Assembly: GCA_016791365.1 (NCBI GenBank)
Contig: JAEUMT010000043.1
Span: 1 to 64,000, forward strand
Source of the DNA: Hyphomonadaceae bacterium
GTDB taxonomy: Bacteria; Pseudomonadota; Alphaproteobacteria; Caulobacterales; Aquidulcibacteraceae
DNA: 64,000 nt
Direction: 5' to 3'
Part shown: piece by piece, positions 25,676 through 33,802 of the stretch
Layout: every line of letters begins with the position of its first letter
Position numbering within the stretch: position 1 is the first letter of the stretch
The notes under the pieces: model-generated
Database searches by the model: none
Told to the model about the DNA's origin: nothing
What the model saw: the letters and a program-made list of their open reading frames with translations, nothing else
Program-made: the position numbers and the translations under genes

Positions 25676-26205
25676 TCGTTTACGACAACCAGACGCATGC
25701 CTTTGGGCGCCTTGGCTTCGGGCGGGTGAAGCGAGCCCAGACGCAGCATTTGCACGGTGCGCCCGTCGAGGAAGTGTTCGCCGCCGAGGCACTGGAAGAG
25801 GCCAAGATAGCGTTTACCCAAAGTGGAATCGACCTTGAGCGGCGTGATCAGGATTTCCGCGCCGAGTTTGCGGCCGCAGACCGTTTCGGCGGTCACCCGC
25901 GCGATCGCCGGTTCGTTGGCGGCGGCGCAGGCATCGATCAGTGCGTTGATCAGCGCGAGGTCGGGCGGGAGGAAGAAGCGTGCGAAATCATGCTCGCGCA
26001 AATCGCGGCCGAACACCCTGATCAAATCCTGACCAAAAGTGCGGATGGGTAAACGCCCTTCCTTGGTGCGCTCGATGACAAACAGGCGCTCAAGCACCTG
26101 GTCCGCGCCGCCTTTGCGGGGCGTCGCGCCAGTTGCTCCCGCGAGCGCGCGCCCGTAGGCGAGCAGCGCCCGTGTATCGGGATGAAAGGTTTCTTCCCCC
26201 ATCAT
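25672..26205 (-). CDS. PAS_5-type PAS domain protein
   Basis: 177 residues from ATG at 26205 (or 26202). Seen: FHPDTRALLAYGRALAG, RLPIRTFGQDLIRVFGRDLR and ITPLKVDSTLGKRYLGLFQC, the compact pattern of alphaproteobacterial PAS_5 proteins. A small sensor domain without kinase or output parts, encoded convergently with a receiver (4-bp overlap of the stops). It could signal through the two adjacent receivers, but this is a guess from position only. Confidence 0.75.
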   Translation of the reverse strand: MMGEETFHPDTRALLAYGRALAGATGATPRKGGADQVLERLFVIERTKEGRLPIRTFGQDLIRVFGRDLREHDFARFFLPPDLALINALIDACAAANEPAIARVTAETVCGRKLGAEILITPLKVDSTLGKRYLGLFQCLGGEHFLDGRTVQMLRLGSLHPPEAKAPKGMRLVVVND

Positions 26206-26380
26206 TAATCTTAAGCGCCGTGCTCTGTGTTCGAGTGCGGTGTTCGACACGCAAAGCTTGCGCCCCGTTTGGGCCTTTGAAATTGGGGAATTTCGAGTTT
26301 TTCCGGTCCGCTTTCCCGCCGCGGGCGAGACTTGGCCTCCTGCTTGCACCTGCCAGGGCGAGATTCAGGAGAAACGGCAA

Positions 26381-27187
26381 ATGATCGTTCCAACGCGATA
26401 CATTCTGGCGGCGATCGCATTCGGCGTGGCCGCACTTGGTTTATTCCTGCTGCCGACGGATGCTTCGGCTTGCGGCAATGGCGGCTGCACGCCGCGTCCG
26501 CCGTGCCAGCAAAGCTGCAACCCCACGCCGCCACCGCCGCCGCCGCCTTCGCGTTGCTGCGAGCGTCCGGTTGTTGTGGTGCCGCCGCCGAACGTGCCGC
26601 CGCCGAATGTCGTGGTCATCAACGCCGGCGCGCGCGCTCAAGCGCAAGCCAGCGCAACCGCCATCGCGATCGCCAATGTCCGCACCGGCGACACCATCAT
26701 CCGTCAGAACATGGTGATGGAAGCGGGCGCATCGGCCCAAGTTCAAGCCGGCGCGTTCGCGGTGATGGAAGCGACGGCGCAAGCTGAAACGGTTGCGCGG
26801 GAGCGTGACCTGCTCATCCAGGCCATCTGCTATGACGCGCAAGGCAATCCGCACCCTGCCTCGCAAGTCTTCGGCGGCCGTGACGTGGCGCACACTTATG
26901 CGGGCGAACTCTATCGCTGCATGTCCGGCACGCGCATGCGCTACACGTTCGACCAGCGGTCCTACGATTGCGAGCAGGGCCAGGCGCTCTGGTACGAGAA
27001 CAACCGCGTCGAATGCCGTACGCAGATTGCACGCCGTCCGTGCAACGAGCGTTCGCTGCTCCGCCGCTTTGGTCCGGGCGACAAAGTCGTCCGCATCCGT
27101 GACACCGAAACGCGCACCACCCAGTCCGAGACCACGTTCAATGCCGCCATGACCATGGACGGCGGCGTCGGCCAAGGCGTGTGGTGA
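26381..27187 (+). CDS. exported Cys/Pro-rich protein of unknown function
   Basis: 268 residues from the ATG at 26381 (AGGAG just upstream). A signal peptide (MIVPTRYILAAIAFGVAALG) ends near DASA. Then comes a head dense in Cys and Pro (CGNGGCTPRPPCQQSCNP and a run of eight prolines), a Val/Pro segment, and a long Ala/Gln/Ile middle with AQAQASATAIAIANVRTGD. Four more cysteine pairs are in the C-terminal half (AICYDAQG, LYRCMSG). No domain recognised; disulfide-bonded surface or periplasmic protein. A strong terminator follows. Confidence 0.65.
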   Translation: MIVPTRYILAAIAFGVAALGLFLLPTDASACGNGGCTPRPPCQQSCNPTPPPPPPPSRCCERPVVVVPPPNVPPPNVVVINAGARAQAQASATAIAIANVRTGDTIIRQNMVMEAGASAQVQAGAFAVMEATAQAETVARERDLLIQAICYDAQGNPHPASQVFGGRDVAHTYAGELYRCMSGTRMRYTFDQRSYDCEQGQALWYENNRVECRTQIARRPCNERSLLRRFGPGDKVVRIRDTETRTTQSETTFNAAMTMDGGVGQGVW

Positions 27188-27251
27188 TCACCCAGTTCTT
27201 CAACACGTAGCTCTCTCCCACCCACTCATCTTAAGGCCTCCCCTCGGCCTG

Positions 27252-27279
27252 CCCCCGCGCAAGCGGGGGTTTTTGTTTG
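27252..27279 (+). terminator. intrinsic terminator after the Cys/Pro-rich gene
   Basis: CCCCCGC-GCAA-GCGGGGG (27252-27269) followed by TTTTTGTTTG. It is 65 bp after the stop at 27187 on the plus strand. The strongest terminator signal in the window. Confidence 0.92.
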
Positions 27280-27307
27280 TGAGCGGTGGTGAGGATGCGC
27301 GTCGGCG

Positions 27308-27763
27308 CTAGCCGCCGATGCTGATCGTGGTGAGCGGCGCGCCGTCGCAAACGATTTGCACGGATGTGTATGGGCCGGCCGCGGGTCCGAAATAGCGGAC
27401 CGGATGCGCGGTTACGACCTGGGCTTGCATGCCGCTTGGAGCGCGCAGCGCGAGCGTGAGTACGGTGGCGGTTGCGCCGGCGGCTTCGTTGGCGTTGCGC
27501 GCAAGCGAGACGCCGTAGCCCGGCGTTCCAAGATCAATTTCACCGCTGACCGTGAGCGTCGGCGATGAGCCGGCGCTTAGCTCCGCTTCCCAATTGCGTT
27601 GCGCGAGCACGCCGCACGGGAGCGCGGCTTCGGCGCCGGCTTCGGCTTCGGTCGTCGCGGGCGCCTCCGTTGTTGTGGGCGCTTCCTCGGTAGCGGCGGG
27701 CGGTTGGCAGGCGGCCGCGAAGGCGCCGAACGCCGCTGTGGCCAGAATGTGTGTGAACTTCAT
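27308..27763 (-). CDS. lipoprotein, unknown function (Thr/Glu-rich linker)
   Basis: 151 residues from the ATG at 27763 (GGAGG upstream). Lipobox AAAC in MKFTHILATAAFGAFAAAC, a low-complexity linker of PAATEEAPTTTEAPA, then a beta-rich domain (TLTVSGEIDLGTPGYGVSLA, TVLTLALRAPSGMQAQVVTA) with two cysteines. The ending RYFGPAAGPYTSVQIVCDG suggests a compact periplasmic domain (resembling protease-inhibitor-like beta folds), unproven. Downstream of the beta-barrel gene by 80 bp, same strand. Confidence 0.65.
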   Translation of the reverse strand: MKFTHILATAAFGAFAAACQPPAATEEAPTTTEAPATTEAEAGAEAALPCGVLAQRNWEAELSAGSSPTLTVSGEIDLGTPGYGVSLARNANEAAGATATVLTLALRAPSGMQAQVVTAHPVRYFGPAAGPYTSVQIVCDGAPLTTISIGG

Positions 27764-27843
27764 GAGCTTCCTCCCCGTTCCAAACTGCGTGCGGGCACCG
27801 TGCAAAAGAACCGGACCTTGCGCAACAGCCTTGAGGCGCCGGG

Positions 27844-29223
27844 CTAGAAACGCAGCGTTACGCTGAGGTGCCAGTAGGTCACGTCGTGGGCGCCGCGTGC
27901 AATGAGTTCGTCGCCGACATCGACATAACTGACGTACGGATTGATCAGAACGTTGGCATTCGGGCGCCATGCGAGTGAGATCGCGGCTGACTTGCCGACG
28001 AAGGTTTCATCGCCGCCCGATGTGCCGGCGAGCGCGGTGCTGCCCGCATAGACGTAGTCGGCGACGTCGCTGCGCCAGACGCTGGAGAGCTTGAGATTGA
28101 GGGTCACGTCCTCGGCGGCGGTCAATCCCACAAGCGCCGCGGTTTCGATGGTGTTTGAGAAACTTGCGAGCCCGTTTTGGCCGAACCATTGGCTGGTTGG
28201 AAATGGTGGCGCGAATGTGCCCTGGGTGTCGTCGCTGAGATCGGAGTCGCCGCTGCCATAGGTGACGCGACCGCTGACGCGCGGTGTGAGCGGCGCTTCG
28301 GGAAAACGCCAACCGATGTCGAACATGGCGCCGAAGGCTTCGATGTCGGCGTCGCCGAAAGCGCCGGTCTGGGCGGTTGCTTCAGTGTCGAAGTCGAAAG
28401 CGCCGCGGCGGCCCGCGAGGCGCGCGCCGATGCTGATGCGATCGTCATTGCGCGTTACGCCGCCTAGCGCCGCGGCGTCGCGGTCGACTTCGTAGGCGTA
28501 GAGGCCGAGCGTGTTTGCGCCGAACGTGCCTTCGAGGCGCGCGCCGTAGAAGTCCTGGCCGCCATCGGGCTCGTCGTCGAAGACGCCGTGACCGTCAGTG
28601 ACGGGGCTGCCGCCGAAGAGGTCGGCGCGCCAGCGCCCGCTCGTGAACATGAGGCGCACCATGTCGTGGCGCTGGCGCACGTTGCCGGAATCACGGGTGG
28701 TGACGAAGCGCGGGCCCAGCGCCAGCTCCTGGCGTCCGGCCCGCGCCGTGAAGTGCCCGCCCGGCCCGTCGAGCGAGATGTCAACGAACGCCTGCTGAAT
28801 GTCGAACTCATTGTCGTCAGTGGTTGCAGGGAGCTGGCGCCCGATGCCGTCGTGTGCGCCGAGTTGCACGAAGACGCGGGCGTGATCGGCGAAGCGAAGA
28901 TCGGCGTGCAGCAGCAAACGTTGCAGCAGCCACTCGTCCGCTTCGACATCGGCCAGGCCAAGGCGAGGCGCATCGAGCGATGAGAAGCGCCAACGCGCAT
29001 CGCCGCCAACGGAGAGCGTCACGCCGTCGGCGACATCCATGTTCTTGAATCCGGCGCCGAATGGACGGTTGTCCACATCAACGCGGCGCCAATCTTCGTC
29101 GAAGCGCTCGGATCGGAACGGCGAGGCGTCCTGCGCGTGGGCAGGTCCTCCTGGGAGCAACGTCGCGGCGGCGATGCATGTGCCTGCGAGCAGGTCGATA
29201 CGTGTGCGGTGCGCCGCCGGCAT
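27844..29223 (-). CDS. alginate-export-like outer-membrane beta-barrel protein
   Basis: 459 residues from the ATG at 29223. A signal peptide precedes [11 protein letters not shown], the opening pattern of alginate export (AlgE/DUF1302-like) proteins. Amphipathic strands continue to the terminal aromatic [10 protein letters not shown], the Phe-ended barrel signal for BAM. No alginate synthesis genes are nearby, so transport of some other anionic polymer or small acid is likely. Followed on the same strand by a lipoprotein. Confidence 0.8.
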   Translation of the reverse strand: MPAAHRTRIDLLAGTCIAAATLLPGGPAHAQDASPFRSERFDEDWRRVDVDNRPFGAGFKNMDVADGVTLSVGGDARWRFSSLDAPRLGLADVEADEWLLQRLLLHADLRFADHARVFVQLGAHDGIGRQLPATTDDNEFDIQQAFVDISLDGPGGHFTARAGRQELALGPRFVTTRDSGNVRQRHDMVRLMFTSGRWRADLFGGSPVTDGHGVFDDEPDGGQDFYGARLEGTFGANTLGLYAYEVDRDAAALGGVTRNDDRISIGARLAGRRGAFDFDTEATAQTGAFGDADIEAFGAMFDIGWRFPEAPLTPRVSGRVTYGSGDSDLSDDTQGTFAPPFPTSQWFGQNGLASFSNTIETAALVGLTAAEDVTLNLKLSSVWRSDVADYVYAGSTALAGTSGGDETFVGKSAAISLAWRPNANVLINPYVSYVDVGDELIARGAHDVTYWHLSVTLRF

Positions 29224-29373
29224 TGTTTCCCCCGGGCGCAATCTAGCGGCGGCCCGGGGCGGGCGCCATTCGGTCGTTTGGCGCAGGCGTTGGGTGCGTT
29301 CCGAAGCGGCAATTGGCTGGTTCGGGCGCCCTTGCCCTGGACAAGGCCGGGGAGCGCAACTTATCTCCGGCGC

Positions 29374-30855
29374 ATGACCGCTCTAGACGTCCGCTCCGCC
29401 CGCCCTGACCAGCTTGTTTCCGGCGATAAGGGCAAATGGGAGATCATCGTTGGCCTGGAAGTCCACGCCCAGGTGACTTCGCAAGCGAAGCTGTTTTCGG
29501 GCGCGAGCGCCGCTTATGGCGGCGATCCGAATGCGCACGTCTCGCTGGTGGATGCGGCGATGCCCGGGATGCTGCCGGTGATCAACAAATTCTGCGTCGA
29601 GCAGGCCGTGCGGACGGGTCTTGGCCTCAACGCCAAGATCAACACCAAGAGCCGCTTCGACCGGAAGAATTACTTCTATCCCGACTTGCCGCAAGGCTAT
29701 CAGATTTCGCAATTCAAAGACCCGATTGTCGGCGAGGGCGAGATCGAGATTGAGCCGGATGGCGATGATCCGGTTACGATCCGCATCGAGCGCCTGCATT
29801 TGGAGCAAGACGCCGGCAAGTCGATCCATGATCTGTCGCCATCGGAAACGTTCGTCGATTTGAATCGGGCGGGCGTCGCGCTGATGGAGATCGTGTCGCG
29901 TCCGGATATGCGGTCATCGAAAGAGGCGGCGGCCTACTTCAACAAGTTGCGCGCGATCGTGCGCGCGCTCGGCACCTGCGACGGCAACATGGAAGAAGGC
30001 TCCATGCGCGCCGACGTGAACGTCTCGGTGCGGCGCCCTGGCGAGGAGTTCGGCACACGCTGCGAAATCAAGAACGTGAACTCGACGCGCTTCATGCAGC
30101 AGGCGATCGAGTACGAGGCGCGCCGTCAAATCGAGATCATTGAAGGCGGTGGTAAGATCGATCAAGAGACGCGGCTGTTCGATCCCGACAAGGGTGAGAC
30201 CCGCACCATGCGCTCGAAGGAAGACGCGCACGATTATCGCTACTTCCCGGACCCGGACTTGTTGCCGCTGGTGATCGAGCAAGCGTGGATCGATCAGATC
30301 AAGGCTTCGCTGCCGGAATTGCCGGACGCGAAGAAGAAGCGGTTTGTCAGCGAATATGGGCTGACGGCGTATGATGCTGGCGTGCTTGCCGGCGACAGCG
30401 AAGCGTCCGCGTATTTTGAAACCGTCGCCAAGGGGCGCGATGGTAAGCTTGCGGCGAATTGGGTCACGCAGGAATTGTTCGGCGCACTCAACAAGGGCGG
30501 GCTGGAGCTCTCTGCTTCGCCGGTGAAGGCCGAGGCGCTCGGCGCGCTGCTTGACCTGATGAAGGACGGCACCATCAACGGCAAAATTGCGAAAGATGTC
30601 TTCGCCAAGATGCTTGAGACCGGCGACGCACCCGGCGCGATCGTCGAGCGCGAAGGGTTGAAGCAGGTCACGGATACCGGCGCCATCGAAAAAGCGATCG
30701 ACGAGTTGATGGCGGCGAATGCGGACAAGGTCGCCGACGTGCAGAAGAACCCGAAAGCGTTTGGCTGGTGGGTTGGTCAGACGATGAAGGCCACCGGCGG
30801 CAAGGCGAACCCGGCTGTGGTGAACGACATCTTGAAGAAGAAGCTCGGCGTGTGA
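29374..30855 (+). CDS. gatB: Asp/Glu-tRNA amidotransferase subunit B
   Basis: 493 residues from the ATG at 29374. Catalytic kinase/transamidase subunit that activates the mischarged amino acid. Seen: [70 protein letters not shown] and a C-terminal YqeY-type tail ([13 protein letters not shown]). It is 18 kb from gatC/gatA, not in the same operon. Confidence 0.97.
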   Translation: MTALDVRSARPDQLVSGDKGKWEIIVGLEVHAQVTSQAKLFSGASAAYGGDPNAHVSLVDAAMPGMLPVINKFCVEQAVRTGLGLNAKINTKSRFDRKNYFYPDLPQGYQISQFKDPIVGEGEIEIEPDGDDPVTIRIERLHLEQDAGKSIHDLSPSETFVDLNRAGVALMEIVSRPDMRSSKEAAAYFNKLRAIVRALGTCDGNMEEGSMRADVNVSVRRPGEEFGTRCEIKNVNSTRFMQQAIEYEARRQIEIIEGGGKIDQETRLFDPDKGETRTMRSKEDAHDYRYFPDPDLLPLVIEQAWIDQIKASLPELPDAKKKRFVSEYGLTAYDAGVLAGDSEASAYFETVAKGRDGKLAANWVTQELFGALNKGGLELSASPVKAEALGALLDLMKDGTINGKIAKDVFAKMLETGDAPGAIVEREGLKQVTDTGAIEKAIDELMAANADKVADVQKNPKAFGWWVGQTMKATGGKANPAVVNDILKKKLGV

Positions 30856-30859
30856 TCCG

Positions 30860-31405
30860 TTGCTGAAACGCGAGCACATCACTGATGCTATCGCGTTTTG
30901 GGAGCCGGCGCGGATTGGCTACAATCTCGTCCTGGCGTTGATCACGGCCGCGTTGATCGGTCCGCCGCTCATGAGTGGCGCCTTGCCGTTCAATTTCGTC
31001 TCGGTCCCGTCGCTGATCATTCTCGCGGTTGTGGCGAACGTCGCGTACTGCGTGATCTATCCCATTGATCTGTTTCTACAGAGCTCCGACTTTCGCGAGC
31101 GGAGGCGCGGCTGGCGCATTGGCTTGTGGCTGACCGGAACGATGTTCGCGGCGGCGCTCACATGGCTTTGCGCGGGTGCAATCGCCAACGAGGTCGTTGA
31201 TTATGACGTGCTCGCCAAAAGCGGTGAGCGGTTTCATCCGATCGTGGTGCGAAGCGGTGACGGCGCTGATCGCGTCGCTGGCACGGTGTTTGAGATCAGC
31301 GCGGCGGAGCTGGCGGCGGCGGATGCGTACGAGGTCGCCGATTACGAGCGTGTGGAGGCGCAGCTTGCGTCGGGATCGCGTGCTTGGGTTTATGTGAAGC
31401 GCTGA
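30860..31405 (+). CDS. membrane protein fused to the C-terminal half of a gamma-glutamylcyclotransferase-like domain
   Basis: 181 residues, TTG start 4 bp after gatB. Residues 1-110 are a membrane protein beginning LKREHITDAIAFWEPARIGY with three to four helices. From about residue 112 the sequence is that of the second half of GGCT/AIG2-like proteins: AKSGERFHPIVVRSGDGADR, TVFEISAAELAAADAYEVAD and ASGSRAWVYVKR. The first half of that fold, with its glycine-rich YGTL loop, is missing. The result looks like a gene fusion by recombination; catalysis is unlikely without the loop. The likely catalytic Glu (DAYEVADY) is kept. Confidence 0.75.
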   Translation: MLKREHITDAIAFWEPARIGYNLVLALITAALIGPPLMSGALPFNFVSVPSLIILAVVANVAYCVIYPIDLFLQSSDFRERRRGWRIGLWLTGTMFAAALTWLCAGAIANEVVDYDVLAKSGERFHPIVVRSGDGADRVAGTVFEISAAELAAADAYEVADYERVEAQLASGSRAWVYVKR

Positions 31406-31439
31406 ACGTCGTTGGACGGCGCGTCTTCTGTCCCGCAAT

Positions 31440-31465
31440 GCGGGCCTGAAGGCCCGCGGTCCAAG
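31440..31465. repeat. family B hairpin, single copy
   Basis: GCGGGCC-TGAA-GGCCCGC then GGTCCAAG; identical stem and tail to 7992-8017. In the gap after the hybrid membrane/GGCT gene. Confidence 0.75.
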
Positions 31466-31468
31466 TGG

Positions 31469-31654
31469 TCAGCGCGCTCTCGCCGTGAGCGGCGTATAGC
31501 GGGCGACGTGGCCGGCGGCGCCGACGAGGTCGCTGACGCCGATCTCGTTGCGCAGATGGGTTTCAAACGAGTGGGCCTGGTAGGCGGCGATGCGATCGCC
31601 GCCTGGCATGAACGCTTGAGCCATCACAGCGAACCAGATGTACATCAGCATCAT
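31469..31654 (-). CDS. possible small protein (61 aa)
   Basis: Frame from ATG 31654 (GGGAGG upstream; second ATG at 31651) to the stop at 31469. The start MMLMYIWFAVMAQAFMPGG has one hydrophobic stretch, then a polar part with YQAHSFETHLRNEIGV. A single-pass membrane peptide would fit. Support is only the ribosome site and an uninterrupted frame. It overlaps the preceding repeat by no more than a few bases. Confidence 0.4.
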   Translation of the reverse strand: MMLMYIWFAVMAQAFMPGGDRIAAYQAHSFETHLRNEIGVSDLVGAAGHVARYTPLTARAR

Positions 31655-31721
31655 TGACGCCTCCCTCATTGAAGCGGGAACGTCGTTCAATTCGGTTGCG
31701 CAAGTCTTAATGCATAAAGTT

Positions 31722-31754
31722 GCGCCCCGGAGGTGGGGAGGACCTCCGGGGCGC
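31722..31754 (-). terminator. strong hairpin after the RcnB-like gene
   Basis: A perfect 13-bp stem GCGCCCCGGAGGT / ACCTCCGGGGCGC around GGGGAGG, 28 bp after the stop at 31783 on the minus strand. The tail (AACTTTATG) has few U residues, so it may act as an RNA-stabilising hairpin or a weak terminator. Confidence 0.6.
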
Positions 31755-31782
31755 TGGTAGGCATCTGGCTCAAGCCACGAGT

Positions 31783-32298
31783 TTATTGGCTTGCGATGAT
31801 GCCCAAGATGACGCCGGTCGCGATGCCGACGAGCAGCAGATCGCCACGATCGTCGCGGACATAGTGGTAGCCGCGCGGTGGTTGGCGGTAGCCGTAGCGG
31901 TCATAGTCACGCACCACGACATAACGATCGCGATAGTAGCGCGGAAGGCGCTCACCGCGACGCCAGTTACGATAGCCGTAATCTACGTCGCCGTAAGCTG
32001 ACGGCGGCGGACCGTAATACCATTGACCACGATAATTGTAGCCGTTGTAGCGGCGGTCATCCCACCGGTCGCGACGCGCTTCGCGCCGGTCATACCGATC
32101 GCGGCGGTCCCGGCGATCATAGCGATCGCCACGGCGGTCATCGCGTCGCCAATCACGGTCACGGCCGTCACCGTCACGGTCCCAACCGTCATGATCATTG
32201 CCACGGCCACGATGTTGTGCGGCAGCTTCCGTCGACACGGCGAGCGGGGCTGCGAATGTAACGGCGGCGAGAGCCGCCATTGCGAGACGTTTCTTCAT
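31783..32298 (-). CDS. RcnB family periplasmic protein
   Basis: 171 residues from the ATG at 32298. Signal peptide (MKKRLAMAALAAVTFAAPLA), a long Asp/Arg low-complexity middle (RDWRRDDRRGDRYDRRDRRD), then the RcnB domain ending YVVVRDYDRYGYRQPPRGYH and DLLLVGIATGVILGIIASQ. RcnB proteins take part in nickel/cobalt balance or general stress in the periplasm; the acidic-basic repeats may bind metal or wall polymer. A perfect palindrome (32323-32340) lies just upstream. Confidence 0.88.
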   Translation of the reverse strand: MKKRLAMAALAAVTFAAPLAVSTEAAAQHRGRGNDHDGWDRDGDGRDRDWRRDDRRGDRYDRRDRRDRYDRREARRDRWDDRRYNGYNYRGQWYYGPPPSAYGDVDYGYRNWRRGERLPRYYRDRYVVVRDYDRYGYRQPPRGYHYVRDDRGDLLLVGIATGVILGIIASQ

Positions 32299-32603
32299 AG
32301 CGAGGTCTCCTTCCTGCTTCCCTTGAACGGCCCCGTTCAAAAGAAGGTCCCTCTTCATGGCGCACTGTGTCAGGGCGTGACTGAACCTCACCTGAATCAC
32401 GTTGGAACTCCCGGCAGCAATTGCGTCAGGACGCGGCAAATAGCGGCGCGTGCAACATTCCGGCAGACCCTGCCGCGATTTTTTGGCGCCGCTCACAAGG
32501 GCGTGAGATGACGTGAGATGAGGTGTGTCTTTGCTTGCCGCAGCGGGCACTAGCGTCGCCGCGCTTTCGCCCCCATGTTCCCGTGACGCCTGGGAGCGCG
32601 CTG
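32299..32603. promoter_or_regulatory. 305-bp divergent region with a perfect palindrome
   Basis: Between the RcnB-like gene (-) and the GST gene (+). A perfect palindrome TTGAACGG-CC-CCGTTCAA lies at 32323-32340, 25 to 42 bases upstream of the RcnB start and thus a good operator or leader hairpin. Direct repeats of TGACGTGAGATG are at about 32505-32525 on the GST side. No gene was supported. Confidence 0.5.
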
Positions 32604-33359
32604 ATGACATCACCGATCGAACTTTATTTTTGGCCGACGCCGAACGGGCTGAAAATTTCGATCGCGTTGGAAGAGATGGGATTGGCGTATGTCCTAAAGC
32701 CGGTGGCGATCGGCAAGGGCGATCAATTCAAGCCTGACTTCATGGCGATCTCGCCGAACAACCGCATGCCGGCGATCATCGATCCGGATGGGCCTGGCGG
32801 CGAACCGATCTCGGTTTTTGAATCGGGCGCGATCCTTCAATACCTCGGGCGCAAGACCGGCAAGTTCTATCCGGGCGATGAGCGTGCGCGTGTCGTGGTT
32901 GATGAATGGTTGTTCTGGCAAATGGCGGGTGTGGGGCCGATGTTTGGACAAGCGAGCCACTTCCGGAATTATGCGCCGAACCTCGTCGATGATCCCGAGA
33001 AGATCGCTTACGGCGTCGCCCGCTACAATAATGAGGTCAATCGTTTGCTGGGCGTGCTTGATCGGAGGTTGGACGGTCGCGCGTTTGTAGCTGGCGATTA
33101 CTCCATCGCGGACATGGCGTCTTACCCATGGATTAAGATCGCCGCCGTGTTCGGCCAGGACTTCGCCGCGTTCCCGCATGTGCAGGCTTGGCTTGATCGA
33201 ATTGCGGCGCGTCCAGCTGTGCAAAGGGGCGTTGTTGTCGGCGCGGAGTTGCGCCGTCCGCCGCCCGCGCCCGGCAGCGCCGAACAGAAGGAAGCAGCGA
33301 AGGCGCTGTTTGGACAAACTAATGCTTCGGTAACCGCCGCGCTCAAAGGCCAAGCATAA
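32604..33359 (+). CDS. glutathione S-transferase family protein (YfcG/YghU-like)
   Basis: 251 residues from the ATG at 32604 (TGGGAG upstream). N-terminal thioredoxin fold: SPIELYFWPTPNGLKISIAL with Thr-Pro-Asn as in the Nu class, NNRMPAIIDPDG (cis-Pro), and FESGAILQYLGRKTG (Glu-Ser glutathione contact). The C-terminal helical domain has DYSIADMASYPWIK. Nu-class members reduce disulfides of glutathione or peroxides. Length fits. Confidence 0.93.
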   Translation: MTSPIELYFWPTPNGLKISIALEEMGLAYVLKPVAIGKGDQFKPDFMAISPNNRMPAIIDPDGPGGEPISVFESGAILQYLGRKTGKFYPGDERARVVVDEWLFWQMAGVGPMFGQASHFRNYAPNLVDDPEKIAYGVARYNNEVNRLLGVLDRRLDGRAFVAGDYSIADMASYPWIKIAAVFGQDFAAFPHVQAWLDRIAARPAVQRGVVVGAELRRPPPAPGSAEQKEAAKALFGQTNASVTAALKGQA

Positions 33360-33526
33360 AACGCGGCTAACGCGCATAAATCGAAACACAACTTCCGGCG
33401 CTTAAGCTTATCGCAAGTAAAGCACGATAATGCTCCACCCTGACGGCGCGAAAAATGCACGTCGGTGGGGGAAACGTACACGGGCAAAGCCCGGGCGTTT
33501 CCGAGTGGTACAAGGGAGCAGCCAAA

Positions 33527-33796
33527 ATGGCGTTCACGGATATGGAAATCGCTGAGACGCACGAAGCTGTGCGCCGCCAGGGCGATAGCGACAATCTTTA
33601 CAAGCTGGGCCTGATCTATTCGACCGGCCAGGAAGTTGACCTGGTGCAGGCGCACATGTGGTTCAACCTTGCCGCGTCGCGTGGCTCGCAAGCAGCCAAG
33701 GAATGCCGCCGCGAACTCAGCGACATGATGACGAAGGACCTGGTCGCGGAAGCGCAAAAGCGCGCGCGCGAGTGGCTTTCAGTAAAGCATCACTAA
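33527..33796 (+). CDS. Sel1-like repeat protein (89 aa)
   Basis: The ATG at 33527 follows AAGGGAGC. The Sel1 motif is LYKLGLIYSTGQEVDLVQAH followed by MWFNLAASRGSQAAKECRRE, a single complete repeat pair. Cytosolic, no signal. Sel1 repeats mediate protein contacts; small versions like this one are common in alphaproteobacteria. The preceding 167 bp hold its promoter; no other gene is there. Confidence 0.85.
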   Translation: MAFTDMEIAETHEAVRRQGDSDNLYKLGLIYSTGQEVDLVQAHMWFNLAASRGSQAAKECRRELSDMMTKDLVAEAQKRAREWLSVKHH

Positions 33797-33802
33797 TCGA
33801 TA

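Noticed and set aside
27844..29223. Part of an alginate synthesis operon
   Set aside because: No alg genes are near; only a barrel and a lipoprotein are found.
32299..32603. General-stress sigma (GGAAC-N16-CGTT) promoter
   Set aside because: GGAAC at about 32403 has only a partial -10 at one base short spacing; too weak.
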